Shown piece after piece: positions 30,640 through 38,937 of a DNA stretch of 64,000 nt. The stretch covers positions 169,296 through 233,295 of the forward strand of contig JAPLOF010000058.1 of NCBI GenBank assembly GCA_026692665.1. The letters are read 5' to 3'. Positions within the stretch are counted from its first letter, which is position 1. The number at the start of each line of letters is the position of its first letter. The stretch is from Planctomycetota bacterium. GTDB lineage: Bacteria; Planctomycetota; UBA1135; GCA-002686595. A program made the translations under genes and the position numbers. The notes under the pieces are model-generated. The model worked only from the letters and a program-made list of their open reading frames with translations. It was not told the origin of the DNA and ran no database searches.

Positions 30640-31685
30640 GCCGTGACTTCGAACGCTGCGGCCAGCACACGCTCCGCCGGCAGCTCGCGCATGCAGCGGT
30701 GGTGGCCGAGCGGACATTTGCGCTCGAGACACGGCGCGCACTCGAGCCCCTCGACGCGCACGATGCGCGCGTGTTCCAGCGATGTGGCCGTCAACTCGGG
30801 GAAGTTCGGGCCCATCACGCTGACGCAGGGCACGTCGAACGCCGCGGCGTACCAGCGCGGACCGGAATCGCCGACGAGCAGCAGCTTCGAGTCGCGCACG
30901 AGCGCCTTCAGGCGCTCGAGGTCGCGCGGTTCGCGGACCAGGGAGATCGCGCCGCGCCGGCTGGCCGCGGCGACCGCGCCGACGAGCGCCTCCTCGCCCG
31001 GACCGCCGGTGACGACGCCGCGCCAGCCGCGCTCGAGGTACAAGGCGTCGAGGACCTCCGCGAAGCGTTCGGGCGGCCACAGCTTGGCGGCCCCGAACGC
31101 GGCGCCGGGGCAGCACAAGACGTAGCCGCGCTCGTGGTCGACGCCGAGCCGCGCGAGGCGCGCGCGCTCCTCCGCGACCAGCTCGTCGCGCACGCCGAGA
31201 CGCGGATGCAGGTCCGGCACGAGGATGCCCAGCAGCCCCGCGACGTCGCGGTGCAGGTGCGCCGTCGGGATCGGCACGCGCCGGCCGTCGCGCGTCGGCG
31301 GGATCAGGCTGTGCGTCAGCAGCGCGCGACGGCCCGAGAGTGCGACACCGGCGCGGATCGGGACGCGCGCGCGCCACGCTCGCAGCGCCGCGCCGAACGA
31401 GTTCGTGAGGAGGAGGACGGCGTCGGGCTCGAACGCTCGCGGCGCGGCGGGCTCCGCCGGCCCGTAGGCCCGCACCTCGTCCGCGTCGGAGCTCAAGGGC
31501 TCGACGAGATCCGCGCACGGGCCGTCGGCCAGCACGCCGGCGAGCGCCTTGCGCAGGTACACGCGGACCTCGGAGAAGCGCGGGTCCACGCGCGCGGCTT
31601 CGAGGACCGGCGTCGCCATGACGAGGTCCCCCACCCAGTTGGGCGCGCGGATCGCGAGACGCAGGCGGCTCGGAGCGGGATTCAT
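30636..31685 (-). CDS. Glycosyltransferase family 9, WaaF-like
   Basis: The 349-aa GT9 enzyme is likely a lipopolysaccharide heptosyltransferase II-like protein adding L,D-heptose to the core. Motifs are LAIRAPNWVGDLVMATPVLEA at the start, CCPGAAFGAAKLWPPERFAE at the donor-binding loop, VGDSGPRWYAAAF, and VMGPNFPEL. A CAPCLERKCPLGHHRC cluster lies near the end, as in WaaF relatives. ATG 31685 overlaps the stop of the kinase-like gene (ATGA). ADP-heptose would be supplied by hldE and hldD at 55607-58098. Confidence 0.88.
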   Translation of the reverse strand: MNPAPSRLRLAIRAPNWVGDLVMATPVLEAARVDPRFSEVRVYLRKALAGVLADGPCADLVEPLSSDADEVRAYGPAEPAAPRAFEPDAVLLLTNSFGAALRAWRARVPIRAGVALSGRRALLTHSLIPPTRDGRRVPIPTAHLHRDVAGLLGILVPDLHPRLGVRDELVAEERARLARLGVDHERGYVLCCPGAAFGAAKLWPPERFAEVLDALYLERGWRGVVTGGPGEEALVGAVAAASRRGAISLVREPRDLERLKALVRDSKLLLVGDSGPRWYAAAFDVPCVSVMGPNFPELTATSLEHARIVRVEGLECAPCLERKCPLGHHRCMRELPAERVLAAAFEVTA

Positions 31686-32383
31686 CGGGGCGCGGTCGCC
31701 CGTTCGTCGCGCGGCGTGCGCCGCGCGATGCGCCGCGCCTTCGCGAGGGCGGCGCGGGCGAACCGGCGCCGCGCGCCGCGATCGTCGAGACCGCGCCCGT
31801 CCAGGTAGCGCGCCAGGAACTCGAGCACTTCCCGTGCTCCCACCGAGGACGGGAGCGAGGAGACGAGCGCACCCGCGTCCTTCACGCACCAGCGCCAGCG
31901 CGGGATGGGCGCGCGGCCCGCGCGGCCGACGTCGATCAGGACGAGCGCGCGATCGGGCTCGCGCAGGAGGAGGTGGTGCGCGTAGAAGTCCCGGTGCCGC
32001 CAGCCGGCGAGGTGCAGGCGAGCCAGGAGGTCCGCGACGCGGGCGAGGAGTTCCCGGCGCTCGTTCCGCGGTGCGCAGGCGAGCCGGTCGCGCGCCGTCT
32101 CGGCGTGCGGAACGCGCTCCATCGCGACGACCGACCCCTCGGGGCCGGCGGCGAAGCCCAGGCTGGCGGGGACGGGAAAGCCGAGATCGGCGAGGCGCAC
32201 CAGGGCCTCGTGCTCGCGCCGACCGCCCGGACGGGCCCCCGGCTGACTGCGCTTCACGACCAGCGCGTCCCCGGCGGCGGTCCGGTGGAGGAAGGTCTCC
32301 CGGCCCTGGAGGCGCCGCAGCGGGGTCTGGATCTCCAGGGCGAGGAGGCCGCGCAGTTCGTCGGGCTCGAGCGGGCGGTTCAC
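31682..32383 (-). CDS. WaaP/InaA-type lipopolysaccharide kinase
   Basis: The 233-aa protein-kinase-like fold protein has a core of ALVVKRSQ (nucleotide lysine), WRHRDFYAHHLLL (catalytic loop HRD) and LIDVGRA (DxG), characteristic of the Kdo/WaaP LPS core kinases. It probably phosphorylates a core sugar. The start is GTG 32383; a TAGGAT -10-like element lies at 32392-32397, only 8 nt upstream, suggesting a leaderless transcript that leads the WaaP-GT9-GT9 operon. It is shorter than E. coli WaaP (265 aa). Confidence 0.82.
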   Translation of the reverse strand: MNRPLEPDELRGLLALEIQTPLRRLQGRETFLHRTAAGDALVVKRSQPGARPGGRREHEALVRLADLGFPVPASLGFAAGPEGSVVAMERVPHAETARDRLACAPRNERRELLARVADLLARLHLAGWRHRDFYAHHLLLREPDRALVLIDVGRAGRAPIPRWRWCVKDAGALVSSLPSSVGAREVLEFLARYLDGRGLDDRGARRRFARAALAKARRIARRTPRDERATAPR

Positions 32384-32542
32384 GCCCGGGCATCCTAACC
32401 GCCGGCCCGGCCGCGACCTGCGGCGCGCGGCGCGCCCCCTCGCGCGCCCGGTCGGCGGGATCTACGCTGTTCGGCTCCACCGGCCCCGCCGAGCACGCCC
32501 TCCAGCGCGCCAGCCGAGCGGCCCACTCCCCCGGATCGACGC

Positions 32543-33832
32543 ATGTCCAAAGCCCCCGCCGCCGCCGAGCCCAAGGCCCAAGCGAACGAGTTCAACCCCT
32601 TCGAGTCCATGGCGCAGCTGTTCAACACGGCTGCCGACCACCTGGGGCTCGACCACGGCCTGCGCGAGGTCCTGCGCCGCCCCGACCGCGAGATGACGGT
32701 CGCCATCCCGGTCGTCATGGACGACGGGCGCATCGAGGTCTTCACCGGCTACCGCGTGCAGCACAACTTCTCGCGCGGACCGTGCAAGGGCGGCATCCGC
32801 TACGCGCCGGACGTCAACCTCGACGAGGTGCGCGCCCTCGCCGCGTGGATGACCTGGAAGTGCGCGGTCGTCGACGTGCCGTTCGGCGGCGGCAAGGGCG
32901 GCGTGATCTGCGACCCGCGCAAGCTGTCGAAGGGCGAGCTCGAGCGCATCACGCGCCGCTACACGGCCGCGATCCTCGACATCCTGGGGCCGGACCGCGA
33001 CGTCCCGGCGCCGGACATGAACACGAACGAGCAGACGATGGCGTGGCTCATGGACACGTACTCGATGCACGTCCGCAAGACGACGACGGCCGTCGTGACC
33101 GGCAAGCCGATCGCGCTGGGCGGCAGCCGCGGGCGCACGGAGGCGACGGGCCGCGGCGTGCTCTTCATCACGCGCGAAGCCTGCAAGAAGCTCGGCATCC
33201 GGCCGCAGGACGCGCGCGTCGTCGTGCAGGGCTCGGGCAACGTGGGCGGCATCGGCGCGATGCTCCTGCAGCGCGAGGGCTACAAGATCATCAGCATCAG
33301 CGACCAGTACGGCGCGATCCTGAACGAGAAGGGCCTCGACATGCCGGCGGTCCTGGCGCACGTGAAGTCGACGGGCAAGCTCCAGGGCTTCCCCGGCGCG
33401 CAGTCGATCGAGGGCGGCAAGAAGCAGCTCGAGATCCCGTGCGAGGTGCTCGTCCCGGCCGCGACCGAGAACCAGATCACCAGCGAGAACGTCGCGCGGA
33501 TCCAGACCAAGCTGATCGTCGAAGGCGCGAACGGGCCGTGCACGGCCGTCGCGAGCAAGATGCTCGACGAGCGCGGCATCATGGTCGTCCCGGACATCCT
33601 CGCCAACGCGGGCGGCGTCACGGTCAGCTACTTCGAATGGGTCCAGGACCGCATGGGCTACTTCTGGACCGAGGAGCGCGTGAACAGCTCGCTCGAGCAG
33701 ATCATGGTCAAGTCGTTCGAGGACGTGTCGGCCGTCGCCGCGAAGTACAAGGTCTCGATGCGCATCGCGGCCTACATCCTCTCGATCGACCGCGTCGCGA
33801 CCGTCTACCGCCTGCGGGGGGTGTTCGCGTGA
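32543..33832 (+). CDS. gdhA: Glutamate dehydrogenase, catalytic
   Basis: The 429-aa hexameric-type enzyme interconverts glutamate and 2-oxoglutarate plus ammonia. Aligning by motif spacing to Clostridium symbiosum GDH, Lys82 (GPCKGG), Lys106 (MTWKCA), Lys118 (GGGKGG) and Asp158 (PAPDMN) match Lys89, Lys113, Lys125 and Asp165 with identical spacings of 24, 12 and 40. The dinucleotide site GSGNVGG is intact. It is followed with a GTGA overlap by a second GDH-like gene, so two different subunits are made together. NAD or NADP preference was not assigned. Confidence 0.97.
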   Translation: MSKAPAAAEPKAQANEFNPFESMAQLFNTAADHLGLDHGLREVLRRPDREMTVAIPVVMDDGRIEVFTGYRVQHNFSRGPCKGGIRYAPDVNLDEVRALAAWMTWKCAVVDVPFGGGKGGVICDPRKLSKGELERITRRYTAAILDILGPDRDVPAPDMNTNEQTMAWLMDTYSMHVRKTTTAVVTGKPIALGGSRGRTEATGRGVLFITREACKKLGIRPQDARVVVQGSGNVGGIGAMLLQREGYKIISISDQYGAILNEKGLDMPAVLAHVKSTGKLQGFPGAQSIEGGKKQLEIPCEVLVPAATENQITSENVARIQTKLIVEGANGPCTAVASKMLDERGIMVVPDILANAGGVTVSYFEWVQDRMGYFWTEERVNSSLEQIMVKSFEDVSAVAAKYKVSMRIAAYILSIDRVATVYRLRGVFA

Positions 33833-35142
33833 TCGGCAGCAGCGACCTGTCCGCGCTCGACTACGACGATCCGGCGCCGGTGACGAGCGCCGTCGAGGAC
33901 GAGAATCCGTTCGGGACGATGATGGCGAGCTTCGACGAGGCCGCCGACCGCCTCGGGCTCGATCCGGACCTGTACGCGATCCTCAGGAAGTCCGACCGCG
34001 AGATCCAGGTCTCGCTGCCGGTCCAGATGGACGATGGAACGATGGCGGTGCTCGACGGCTACCGCGTGCAGCACAACGCCGGGCTCGGGCCGTACTTCGG
34101 CCCCCTGCGCATCCAGGCCGGAATGCGCATGGAAGAGCTGCGTGCCCTGGCCGGGTGGATGACGTGGAAGTGCGCGGTGCTGGACATCCCCTTCGGCGGC
34201 GCGGCCGGCGGGATCCGCATGGCGTCCTCGCGCCACAGCCGCGGCGAGGTGGAACGCGCCGTGCGCCGCTACGTCGCGGCGATGCTCTCGGACATCGGTC
34301 CGGAGCGCGACATCTTCTCGTCCGACGTGGCGACCGACGAGGGCATCATGGCCTGGGTCATGGACACGGTGTCCATGCACGCGCGCCACACCGAGAACGC
34401 GGCCGTCACGGGCAAGCCGCTGTGCCTCGGCGGGACGCACGGACACGCCGACTCGGTGGCGCAGGGCTTGCGCGCGATGCTCGGCCAGGCGATCGAACTG
34501 GCCGGGCTGCCGAAGAAGGGCGCGCGCATCGTGATCCAGGGCGCCGGCATGCGCGGGGGCAACCTCGCGCAGCTCCTCGTCGCCGACGGGCACAAGATCA
34601 TCGGGCTCTCGGACGTGCACGGCGGGCTCTACGACGAGCGCGGCCTGGACATCCGGACGCTGCTCGCCTGGCGCGCGGAACACGGTTCGCTGCGCGGCAT
34701 GACCGGGTCGTTCGAACGCATCACCAACGAGGAGATGCTGGTGCGGCCCTGTGACGTCCTGATCCCGTGCGCCGTCGCGGGCACGATCCACCTGCGCATC
34801 GCGCGTCAGTTGCAGGCGCGACTGATCATCGAAGGCGCGCACGGTTCGGTGTCCTCGCGCGCGGACCGCGTGCTCTTCGAGAAGGGCGTGCACGTCGTGC
34901 CCGACATCCTCGCGACGGGCGGCGGCGCGGTCGTCAACTACTTCGAGTGGGTGCAGAATCGCGCCGGCTACTCGTGGACCGCGGAGACCGTGCAGGAACG
35001 CCTGCTGCACTTCATGACGGGCGCGTGGCTCGAGGTCGTCAAGCTCTCGAAGGAACACAAGGTGAGCCTGCGCATGGCGGCGCACATGCTGGCGGTCCGT
35101 CGCGTGAGCCAGGCTGACGGCCTGCGCGGCGTCTACGCCTGA
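33829..35142 (+). CDS. GDH paralogue lacking two catalytic lysines; probable regulatory subunit
   Basis: The 437-aa full-length Glu/Leu/Phe/Val dehydrogenase fold has a disabled active site. At the positions of C. symbiosum Lys89 and Lys125 it has Phe90 (GPYFGPLR) and Ala126 (PFGGAAGG); Lys114 and Asp166 remain, and the spacings 24, 12 and 40 are unchanged, so it is substitution, not frameshift. The nucleotide loop GAGMRGG survives. The start is GTG 33829, overlapping the gdhA stop. The best-known precedent is Thermus thermophilus, where a catalytically poor GDH-type subunit pairs with an active one and confers leucine response. Regulation by a small molecule is therefore a reasonable inference, not shown here. 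A different dehydrogenase activity is the alternative. Confidence 0.88.
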   Translation: MIGSSDLSALDYDDPAPVTSAVEDENPFGTMMASFDEAADRLGLDPDLYAILRKSDREIQVSLPVQMDDGTMAVLDGYRVQHNAGLGPYFGPLRIQAGMRMEELRALAGWMTWKCAVLDIPFGGAAGGIRMASSRHSRGEVERAVRRYVAAMLSDIGPERDIFSSDVATDEGIMAWVMDTVSMHARHTENAAVTGKPLCLGGTHGHADSVAQGLRAMLGQAIELAGLPKKGARIVIQGAGMRGGNLAQLLVADGHKIIGLSDVHGGLYDERGLDIRTLLAWRAEHGSLRGMTGSFERITNEEMLVRPCDVLIPCAVAGTIHLRIARQLQARLIIEGAHGSVSSRADRVLFEKGVHVVPDILATGGGAVVNYFEWVQNRAGYSWTAETVQERLLHFMTGAWLEVVKLSKEHKVSLRMAAHMLAVRRVSQADGLRGVYA

Positions 35143-35165
35143 CGGAGCCGGCTCCCCGGTTCGAA

Positions 35166-35200
35166 GGCCGCGGGCACAGGGGTGCCCGCGGCCATTTTTT
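35166..35200 (+). terminator. Rho-independent terminator after the gdh pair
   Basis: A perfect 12-bp stem (GGCCGCGGGCAC at 35166-35177 with GTGCCCGCGGCC at 35182-35193, AGGG loop) is followed by a run of six T at 35195-35200. It is the clearest terminator in the window and ends the gdh transcript 24 nt after the second stop. Confidence 0.95.
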
Positions 35201-35299
35201 CGCTCCGAGCGGCCCGGCACGAAGACGCCGGATTGAAGCGTCATGCATGGCGAGTTCAGGAACATGCAAAACGGACGCGAGCCGCCGTCCGCACCCGCC

Positions 35300-35328
35300 T
35301 TGGTCGGCCAGGACAGCGTACCTAGACT
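35300..35328 (+). promoter_or_regulatory. Sigma-70-type promoter of exported protein gene
   Basis: TTGGTC (35300-35305), a 17-bp spacer and TAGACT (35323-35328), 86 nt before the ATG of the exported-family gene at 35415. The -10 type matches others in the window. Confidence 0.5.
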
Positions 35329-35414
35329 CGCGGCGCTTCGTCGATCGCACGGATGTCCCGAGTCGCGAAGCACCGGCCTTCCGCCGGCTCTACCCCCTTC
35401 GAGAGATTCGCACC

Positions 35415-36452
35415 ATGCGTCCGACCCGCCTCGCCGCGGCTTTGCTCGCGACCGCTTTCCTGTCCACGGCTTCCTTCGCCGGCAACGGCGCCCCGGACGC
35501 CGGTAGCCTGCTCATCTTCCCGTGCTTCGATTCGACGGGTCCCGGTTTCACCGCGATCACGATCACGAACACGAACAACAACTTCGCCCCGCTCGGTTCG
35601 AACCAGTACGCGGGCTCGGTCGACGTCCACTTCATCTACGTGAACGGCGACCCGATTGGCAACGGCACGTTCTACTGCCAGGAATTCGACACGAATCTGC
35701 TCCTGACGCCGAACGACACCGTCACCGTCAAGTCCGACCTCCACAATCCGTCCTTCGATCGCGGGTACCTGTACGTCTACGCGCGCAACCCGCAGACGCA
35801 GGCCGCGATCTCCTGGAACTACCTGATCGGCAGCGCGATCCAGATCGCGCCCGAGACCTACTACGAGACGAACCCGTTCGTGTTCCGCTCGGGCCGCGGA
35901 CTCGCGGACGGCGCGCCGACGGACTTCTCGCCGGCCGACGGCATCCGCAACCTCGACGGAGTCGAGTACGAGCGGGTCGTCGACACGCTGCTCGTGCCGC
36001 ACTTCTTCGGTCAGAACACCACCGGCCTGGGCGGGAACACCGGGCCGAACGTCGACACCGAGCTCGTGCTCCTGAACCTCTCGGGCGCGGCCCAGTTCTC
36101 GACGATCGTCAACTTCCTCATCTACAACGACAACGAGAACCAGTTCTCGGCGCAGCTCTTGTTCCGCTGCTGGACGAAGCGGCGCCTCGCCGACATCAAC
36201 GGCGTCTTCACCTCGCAATTCCTGGGCAACACGAGCGACGCGCCGGGCGAGTCCATCCTCGGACTCGAGTCGGGCTGGTACCGCATCAACGGCGGCGGCG
36301 GCTCCTCCAGCGCGGACAGCCTGAGCAACGCCGCGATCCTCGGGGTCCAGATCAGCACCTACGCCGGCAAGCAGACGGCCGTGCTGCCTTTCACCTCGGG
36401 CCTGAACCCGAATGAGGGCGAGCTGATCTCGCTCAGCATCTTCCACGACTGA
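35415..36452 (+). CDS. Exported protein, unrecognised family, copy 1
   Basis: The 345-aa exported protein has a signal peptide (residues 1-22, cut after ASFA). The mature part begins with a Ser-Leu-Leu-Ile-Phe-Pro-Cys-Phe-Asp block and is beta-rich and Asn/Thr-rich; later blocks include VDVHFIYVNG, LTPNDTVTV and YNDNENQFSAQ before FRCWTK. The same blocks in the same order occur in the 49138-50145 protein, so the two are paralogues. Two or three conserved cysteines are kept in both. No enzyme motif is visible; a surface-structural or adhesive role is possible. It has its own promoter and is bounded by strong hairpins on both sides. I do not know the family. Confidence 0.82.
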   Translation: MRPTRLAAALLATAFLSTASFAGNGAPDAGSLLIFPCFDSTGPGFTAITITNTNNNFAPLGSNQYAGSVDVHFIYVNGDPIGNGTFYCQEFDTNLLLTPNDTVTVKSDLHNPSFDRGYLYVYARNPQTQAAISWNYLIGSAIQIAPETYYETNPFVFRSGRGLADGAPTDFSPADGIRNLDGVEYERVVDTLLVPHFFGQNTTGLGGNTGPNVDTELVLLNLSGAAQFSTIVNFLIYNDNENQFSAQLLFRCWTKRRLADINGVFTSQFLGNTSDAPGESILGLESGWYRINGGGGSSSADSLSNAAILGVQISTYAGKQTAVLPFTSGLNPNEGELISLSIFHD

Positions 36453-36474
36453 TCGCCTCCCCAGGCGGCCACGA

Positions 36475-36509
36475 ACCGCGCCCGGCTCCCGCGAGGAGTC
36501 GGGCGCGGT
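36475..36509. terminator. Bidirectional terminator hairpin
   Basis: A 15-bp stem (36475-36489 with 36495-36509, one G-T pair) and a 5-nt loop lie between the exported-protein gene and the convergent TauE-like gene. Only a short T-poor tail follows in either direction, so it may work without a T-run or with Rho. Confidence 0.7.
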
Positions 36510-36541
36510 CGTTCCTGGAGACCAAGCGCGGGCCGCGCCGT

Positions 36542-37402
36542 TCAGGGCGCCGTACGGCGCCGCAGCGTCGCGAGGTCCCAGGCGAAGCGCGCCGCCGCGA
36601 AGAAGAGCGCGAAGGCCACCAGGCCGCGCGCCGCGCGCGTGACGGTCTCCACGTGCACGAGCTGGATCCCGATGGCCGCGCCCAGCACCGCGCCGCCGGC
36701 GAGCCACAGGGAAGCGCCGCTCCGGATCTCGCCATCGCGCCGGTAGAGCCACACGGACTGCCAGGCCGCCACCGTCGACATCGCCATGCTGCAGGCACGC
36801 GCCGCCAGGAAGCCCAGCCCGGGAGCCAGGTGCAAGAGAGCCGGCACGGCCACGAGTCCTCCGCCGATCCCGAGCAGCGGCGCCAAGATGCCGGCCACGA
36901 AGCCGATGCCCGCGATCACCGCGAAGTCCGCCGCGGCGGGCTCGAATCCCGCGCCGCCGCGCGCGAAGACGTCGCGCGCGCTGTCGTCGACGAGGAGTTG
37001 GATCGCGACTCCGACGAGCAGGAGCGCGAAGAAGCCCTTCAGGACTGCCGTGGAAACGCGCTTCCCGATGGCGAACCCGAGGAGGGAGCCGACGAGGCTG
37101 CCCGCGACGAGCGCGAGGACCACGTCGAGGCGCAGGGCCGACTGCGCGTGCAGGCCCTCCAGGAGCGTCGCGCTCGCCGTCGACGCGGCCACGAGCACGA
37201 GCGAGTTCGCCACGGCCGTGCGCATCGGCATCCGGTAGGCGTAGTGGAGCAGCGGCACGGCGAAGACTCCGCCGCCGATCCCGCACAGCGTGCTGTACGC
37301 GCCGATGCCAGCACCGAGCAGCAGGAGCGGAAACGGCCGCACGGCCCGGCCGGCCAGAGGTCGCGCGCCATCGTTCGCGCTGGGCGGGCCCACCCCGCTC
37401 AC
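36542..37402 (-). CDS. TauE/SafE family anion exporter
   Basis: The 286-aa polytopic protein has about eight hydrophobic segments in two similar halves, each with a glycine-rich GIGGG loop (CGIGGGVFAVPLL and LLGIGGGLVAVPALL), the hallmark of the TauE/SafE group that exports sulfite, sulfoacetate or related small acids. The start is GTG 37402 overlapping the stop of the nucleotidyltransferase gene (GTGA), making it the last gene of the radical SAM/sugar operon. Whether it exports a product of that pathway is unknown. Confidence 0.88.
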   Translation of the reverse strand: MSGVGPPSANDGARPLAGRAVRPFPLLLLGAGIGAYSTLCGIGGGVFAVPLLHYAYRMPMRTAVANSLVLVAASTASATLLEGLHAQSALRLDVVLALVAGSLVGSLLGFAIGKRVSTAVLKGFFALLLVGVAIQLLVDDSARDVFARGGAGFEPAAADFAVIAGIGFVAGILAPLLGIGGGLVAVPALLHLAPGLGFLAARACSMAMSTVAAWQSVWLYRRDGEIRSGASLWLAGGAVLGAAIGIQLVHVETVTRAARGLVAFALFFAAARFAWDLATLRRRTAP

Positions 37403-37887
37403 GAGGCCGGCCGCGCGATCCGCGCCAGCATCTGGCTCGAGGATCGGTCCTTCGAATCGCCGCAGATCGCGATCTCGATGCCGAGCTCGCGGTCGATCGC
37501 TGCCTCGGGCACGGTCGCGAGGGTGTAGTCGGTCCCCTTCGCGTGGACGTCCGGTCGCAACACCCGCAGCGTGACCTCCAGCGACGGCTCTGCGAAACTG
37601 GTCACGAAGTCCACGCAGCGGAACGCGGCGACGATCTCGGCGCGCTCCTCCAGGGAAATGAGCGGTCGCCCGGAGCCCTTCAGCCCGCGCACGGACTCGT
37701 CCGTGTTCAGTGCCACGACCAGGCAATCGCCGCGCGATCGCGCGTCGGAGAGGTAACGCAGGTGCCCCACGTGCACGAGGTCGAAGCAGCCGTTCGCGAG
37801 CACGACACGGCGCAGGTTGCCAGACGCACGCGACGCTCGCAGGTGCGCGGCCAGCTCCTCGCGCGGCCGGAGGAACGACCCGTTCAC
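37399..37887 (-). CDS. RfaE2/HldC-like nucleotidyltransferase
   Basis: The 162-aa cytidylyltransferase-fold protein has NGCFDLVHVGHLRYL at the nucleotide-binding site and DVHAKGTDY near the active site, as in the C-terminal domain of HldE or free HldC that adenylates heptose-1-phosphate. The window also encodes a full two-domain HldE (55607-57082), so this may act on another sugar. It starts with GTG overlapping the kinase stop and is itself overlapped by the TauE-like gene. The mature domain normally ends with a Ser/Thr-rich STT segment; here SSSQMLARI fills that role. Confidence 0.82.
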   Translation of the reverse strand: MNGSFLRPREELAAHLRASRASGNLRRVVLANGCFDLVHVGHLRYLSDARSRGDCLVVALNTDESVRGLKGSGRPLISLEERAEIVAAFRCVDFVTSFAEPSLEVTLRVLRPDVHAKGTDYTLATVPEAAIDRELGIEIAICGDSKDRSSSQMLARIARPAS

Positions 37888-38933
37888 GTCCCCTCGACGC
37901 AGGCGACGGCCGGGCTCGGCGCGGTGACGAGCGCGGCGGCGAGTTGCGTCGGCGAGCAGGTCGCCGCGCCGGATTCCATGACCACGACCCCGGATGCCGC
38001 GTTCGCGAACCGCATCGCCTCGGCCGGATCCAGGCGCGCCGCGAGCGCGAGCGTGAAGACCGCCGCGGCGGTGTCGCCGGCTCCGCAGACGTCGGTGACC
38101 TCGCCCTCGCCCGAGGCCGGGATCCACAGCCCTTCGGCGGGGATGCCCGCGCCGAAGAGCGCCATGCCGAGGTTGCCACGCGTGACCAGCAACCAGCGCG
38201 AGTCGACGCGCGCGCGGAGCTCCTGGGCAGCCGCGCGCACTCCGCGCGCGCTGGTCAAGTCGTCCACGGAGCAGCGCACGAACGTCGCCAGCTCGCCCAC
38301 GTTCGGGGTCAGCGCGCTGAGCGCACCGGTGAAGTCGCCGAGTCCGCGACGCGGATCCAGCACCGCGACGAGGCCCCGGTCGGTGAACTCACGCGCCAAC
38401 ACCGCAGCTTCGCGACCGACGAGTCCGTACTCGTAGTCGGAGACGAGGAGCGCGTCGAAATCGGAGATCCGCGCACGCACCGCCGCGGCTGCGGCGCGGC
38501 GGACGTCGTCGGGGATGGGCCCGCTGGGCTCGCGGTCGATGCGCAGGATCTGCTGCGGATTCCGGCGCGGCTCGGCGGCCAGGACCCTCGTCTTGGTGGG
38601 CGTCGTCCAGCCCGGGATCGACGCGATCGAGCCGACCTCGATGCGCTCGGCTCCGAGTGCCGCGGTCAGCTCCCGCCCCGTGGCGTCGCGTCCGACCGCG
38701 CCGAACACCGCGACCTCGGCACCCAGCGCGCGCAGGTTCCGCGCGACGTTCGCGGCGCCCCCGCAGGCCAGTTCCTCGCGCTCGTGACGCAGCACGATCA
38801 CGGGCGCCTCGCGCGACAGGCGCGAAGGCCGCGCGTGCAGCCAGTGGTCCGCGATCAGGTCGCCGAGCACGGCGATGCGCAGGCCGGCGAACGAACCGGA
38901 CGACGCACGATCGAGCGGAGACGCGCGTTCCAC
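37884..38933 (-). CDS. PfkB family sugar kinase, RfaE1/HldA-like
   Basis: The 349-aa ribokinase-fold kinase has an N-terminal VLGDLIADHW, the CGGAANVARNLRALGA motif, and the C-terminal VTDVCGAGDTAAAVF with the catalytic aspartate (GAGD). It is closest in pattern to the N-terminal heptose-7-phosphate kinase domain of HldE. The GTG at 38933 lies 4 nt after the radical SAM stop; an upstream ATG at 39011 would add 26 residues overlapping that gene. With the next gene it forms a split HldA/HldC-like pair that duplicates the fused HldE elsewhere in the window. Confidence 0.85.
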   Translation of the reverse strand: MERASPLDRASSGSFAGLRIAVLGDLIADHWLHARPSRLSREAPVIVLRHEREELACGGAANVARNLRALGAEVAVFGAVGRDATGRELTAALGAERIEVGSIASIPGWTTPTKTRVLAAEPRRNPQQILRIDREPSGPIPDDVRRAAAAAVRARISDFDALLVSDYEYGLVGREAAVLAREFTDRGLVAVLDPRRGLGDFTGALSALTPNVGELATFVRCSVDDLTSARGVRAAAQELRARVDSRWLLVTRGNLGMALFGAGIPAEGLWIPASGEGEVTDVCGAGDTAAAVFTLALAARLDPAEAMRFANAASGVVVMESGAATCSPTQLAAALVTAPSPAVACVEGT

Positions 38934-38937
38934 GGGC

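Noticed and set aside
33829..35142. Second GDH as a decaying pseudogene
   Set aside because: The frame is intact over 437 codons, motif spacing is exact, and the nucleotide site and coupling to gdhA are preserved.
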